From contig DBBL01000067.1 in the NCBI GenBank assembly GCA_002292185.1, positions 4,133-13,886 on the forward strand: 9,754 nucleotides of DNA, written 5' to 3'. The stretch comes from Akkermansiaceae bacterium UBA985 (lineage in GTDB: Bacteria; Verrucomicrobiota; Verrucomicrobiia; Verrucomicrobiales; Akkermansiaceae). A model generated the notes under the pieces. That model saw only the letters and a program-made list of their open reading frames with translations. It had not been told where the DNA came from and ran no database searches. The first letter of the stretch is position 1. Each line of letters starts with the position of its first letter. A program made the translations under genes and the position numbers. Below are positions 8,567 through 9,754 of this stretch, in pieces.

Positions 8567-9619
8567 ATGCCAACTTCGTTCTCTGACATTCATGGTGAAA
8601 TTGATGGCTTAAACGTTCATCTTTTCACGCTCAAAAGTGCCAATGGCTTGCAAGCAAAGGTCAGCGAGTTTGGAGCCCATCTGACCAGTGTTATTCGGGT
8701 CGATGATGATGGCCATGAGCAGGAGCTCACTATCTCCCATGATCGCTTTCAAGGCTGGCAAGACAACTCGGCCTTCTACCTAGGAGCGACATGTGGCCGT
8801 TTCGGCAACCGTATCGCTCACGGTGAATTTAATATCGGCCAAAACCGCTACACGCTGGCCACCAATAACGCCCCCGCAGACATCCCCTGCCACCTGCACG
8901 GAGGCCCTACAGGATTCCACACTAGGCTTTGGCGAGGCGAATTACTCGAAGACGGAGAACGTCATGGCGTGCGACTCACGCTTCACTCCCCCGATGGAGA
9001 TGAAGGATACCCAGGCAATCTTGATGTAGCGGTCACCTACTGGCTCAATGACAACAACGAGCTAAGTTGGCATGCCGAGGCAAGGACGGACCAAGCCACT
9101 TTAGTCAATATCATCAATCACACCTACTGGAACCTCAGCGGCGAACTTAACTCCCCGATCACCGATCACCAGATTCAGATTCATGCCGATTATTTCCTGC
9201 CTACCAATGCGGGCATGATACCAACTGGGGAAATCCGTTCTGTTACCGATACCCCGATGGACTTCACGCGCCCTGAGCTCATCGGCAAAAACATCCAAGC
9301 GGATTACGAACCCCTCCACATCGCAGGTGGCTATGATCACTGCATGGTGCTGCGCGACCACCACGATCAAACGATCGAACCCCAAACCGCTGCTATTGTT
9401 CACCACCCCGGCACTGGCAGAAGCCTGGAAGTGCTCACCAACCAGCCCGGCATCCAGTTTTACACTGGAAATTACCTCTCCGATCCCTTTGGCTATCGTT
9501 CAGGGCTTTGTTTGGAAACTCAAGGCTTCCCAGATGCACCAAATCACCCTAATTTCCCTTCTGTCGTGCTGCAACCCGGTGAAACCTACCGCCACGATCT
9601 AATCTGGAAAATCTCCTAA
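8567..9619 (+). CDS. galM: Aldose 1-epimerase (mutarotase), GalM
   Basis: Interconverts the alpha and beta anomers of hexoses such as galactose and glucose, feeding the Leloir pathway and glycolysis. At 350 residues it matches the family length. Visible active-site features are the GRFGNRI motif (78-83) with Asn81 and Arg82, His111 in HLHGGPTGFH (general acid position), His185 in NHTYWNLSG, Asp257 in GGYDHCM and the catalytic base Glu317 in LCLETQGFPDAPNHPNFP. The C-terminus ends with the usual LQPGETYRH stretch. No signal peptide is seen, so a cytosolic location is likely. The start at 8567 places the N-terminus about as far before the first conserved strand as in other family members. A membrane transporter gene follows after 46 bp on the same strand, suggesting a sugar-uptake operon. 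Substrate preference cannot be told from sequence. Confidence 0.95.
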   Translation: MPTSFSDIHGEIDGLNVHLFTLKSANGLQAKVSEFGAHLTSVIRVDDDGHEQELTISHDRFQGWQDNSAFYLGATCGRFGNRIAHGEFNIGQNRYTLATNNAPADIPCHLHGGPTGFHTRLWRGELLEDGERHGVRLTLHSPDGDEGYPGNLDVAVTYWLNDNNELSWHAEARTDQATLVNIINHTYWNLSGELNSPITDHQIQIHADYFLPTNAGMIPTGEIRSVTDTPMDFTRPELIGKNIQADYEPLHIAGGYDHCMVLRDHHDQTIEPQTAAIVHHPGTGRSLEVLTNQPGIQFYTGNYLSDPFGYRSGLCLETQGFPDAPNHPNFPSVVLQPGETYRHDLIWKIS

Positions 9620-9665
9620 ATGCCGATCTAAACAACCTCCTCCCAAAAATACAACAACCACACCT

Positions 9666-9754
9666 ATGAACACAACTATCGAAGTATCCCTGTTTATCAT
9701 CGCCGTTGTCGGCGTTATTGCTCTTGGAATCTGGAAATCCAAGGATGGGGATGA
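9666..9754 (+). CDS. N-terminus of a membrane transporter, probably sodium:solute symporter (partial)
   Basis: An ATG at 9666, 46 bp after galM, opens a frame that runs off the window end after 29 complete codons. The peptide is a short polar start (MNTTIEV), one hydrophobic span (SLFIIAVVGVIALGIW) and then charged residues (KSKDGD). The GVIALGIWKS pattern resembles the first transmembrane helix of the sodium:solute symporter (SSS, SLC5-like) family, whose members often start this way and often sit next to galM in sugar-using bacteria. So little is visible that another multi-span transporter family is possible. It has no evident Shine-Dalgarno and is probably co-transcribed with galM. Confidence 0.55.
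   Translation, partial: MNTTIEVSLFIIAVVGVIALGIWKSKDGD

Noticed and set aside
1..9754. CRISPR arrays, insertion sequences, toxin-antitoxin or defence genes
   Set aside because: I found no repeated spacer-like units, transposase motifs or terminal repeats; nearly all the sequence is accounted for by metabolic genes.

Overview
The window is a stretch of bacterial chromosome carrying housekeeping metabolism. I see no phage, transposon, CRISPR or defence genes. Protein motifs (a glutamate synthase large subunit of the type with the N-terminal stretch [16 protein letters not shown]), moderate GC content and start codons without clear Shine-Dalgarno sequences would fit a marine member of the Verrucomicrobiota. 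That placement is an inference from general resemblance, not a database result.

Layout, left to right. (1) purD, phosphoribosylamine-glycine ligase of purine synthesis, lies on the minus strand with its start best placed at 1283. (2) A divergent regulatory region of about 330 bp holds a good minus-strand promoter for purD (TTGACA, 15 bp spacer, TATAGA) and a plausible plus-strand promoter for gltB (TTGCGG, 16 bp, TATAGA). (3) gltB and gltD, the two glutamate synthase subunits, form a plus-strand operon with 52 bp between them, closed by a strong rho-independent terminator at 7901-7934. (4) The gap after gltD is not empty. On the minus strand it encodes a 56-residue single-span membrane protein (7992-8162, GTG start) that I do not recognise. 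About 58 bp upstream of this small gene is a 22 bp interrupted palindrome. (5) A minus-strand tRNA-Leu with anticodon CAG and encoded CCA (8314-8400) has its own terminator. (6) On the plus strand, galM (aldose 1-epimerase) is followed after 46 bp by the first 29 codons of a membrane protein, probably a sodium:solute symporter, cut by the window end.

Functionally, GltB frees ammonia from glutamine and channels it to 2-oxoglutarate, while GltD supplies electrons from NADPH; together they make the GOGAT arm of ammonium assimilation. PurD is in a separate, glycine-consuming purine step and shares only the intergenic region with gltBD. GalM and the partial transporter look like a small sugar uptake and anomer-conversion unit. 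The parts most worth a second look are the small membrane protein and the palindrome and repeat in front of it; the rest is well-known metabolism.
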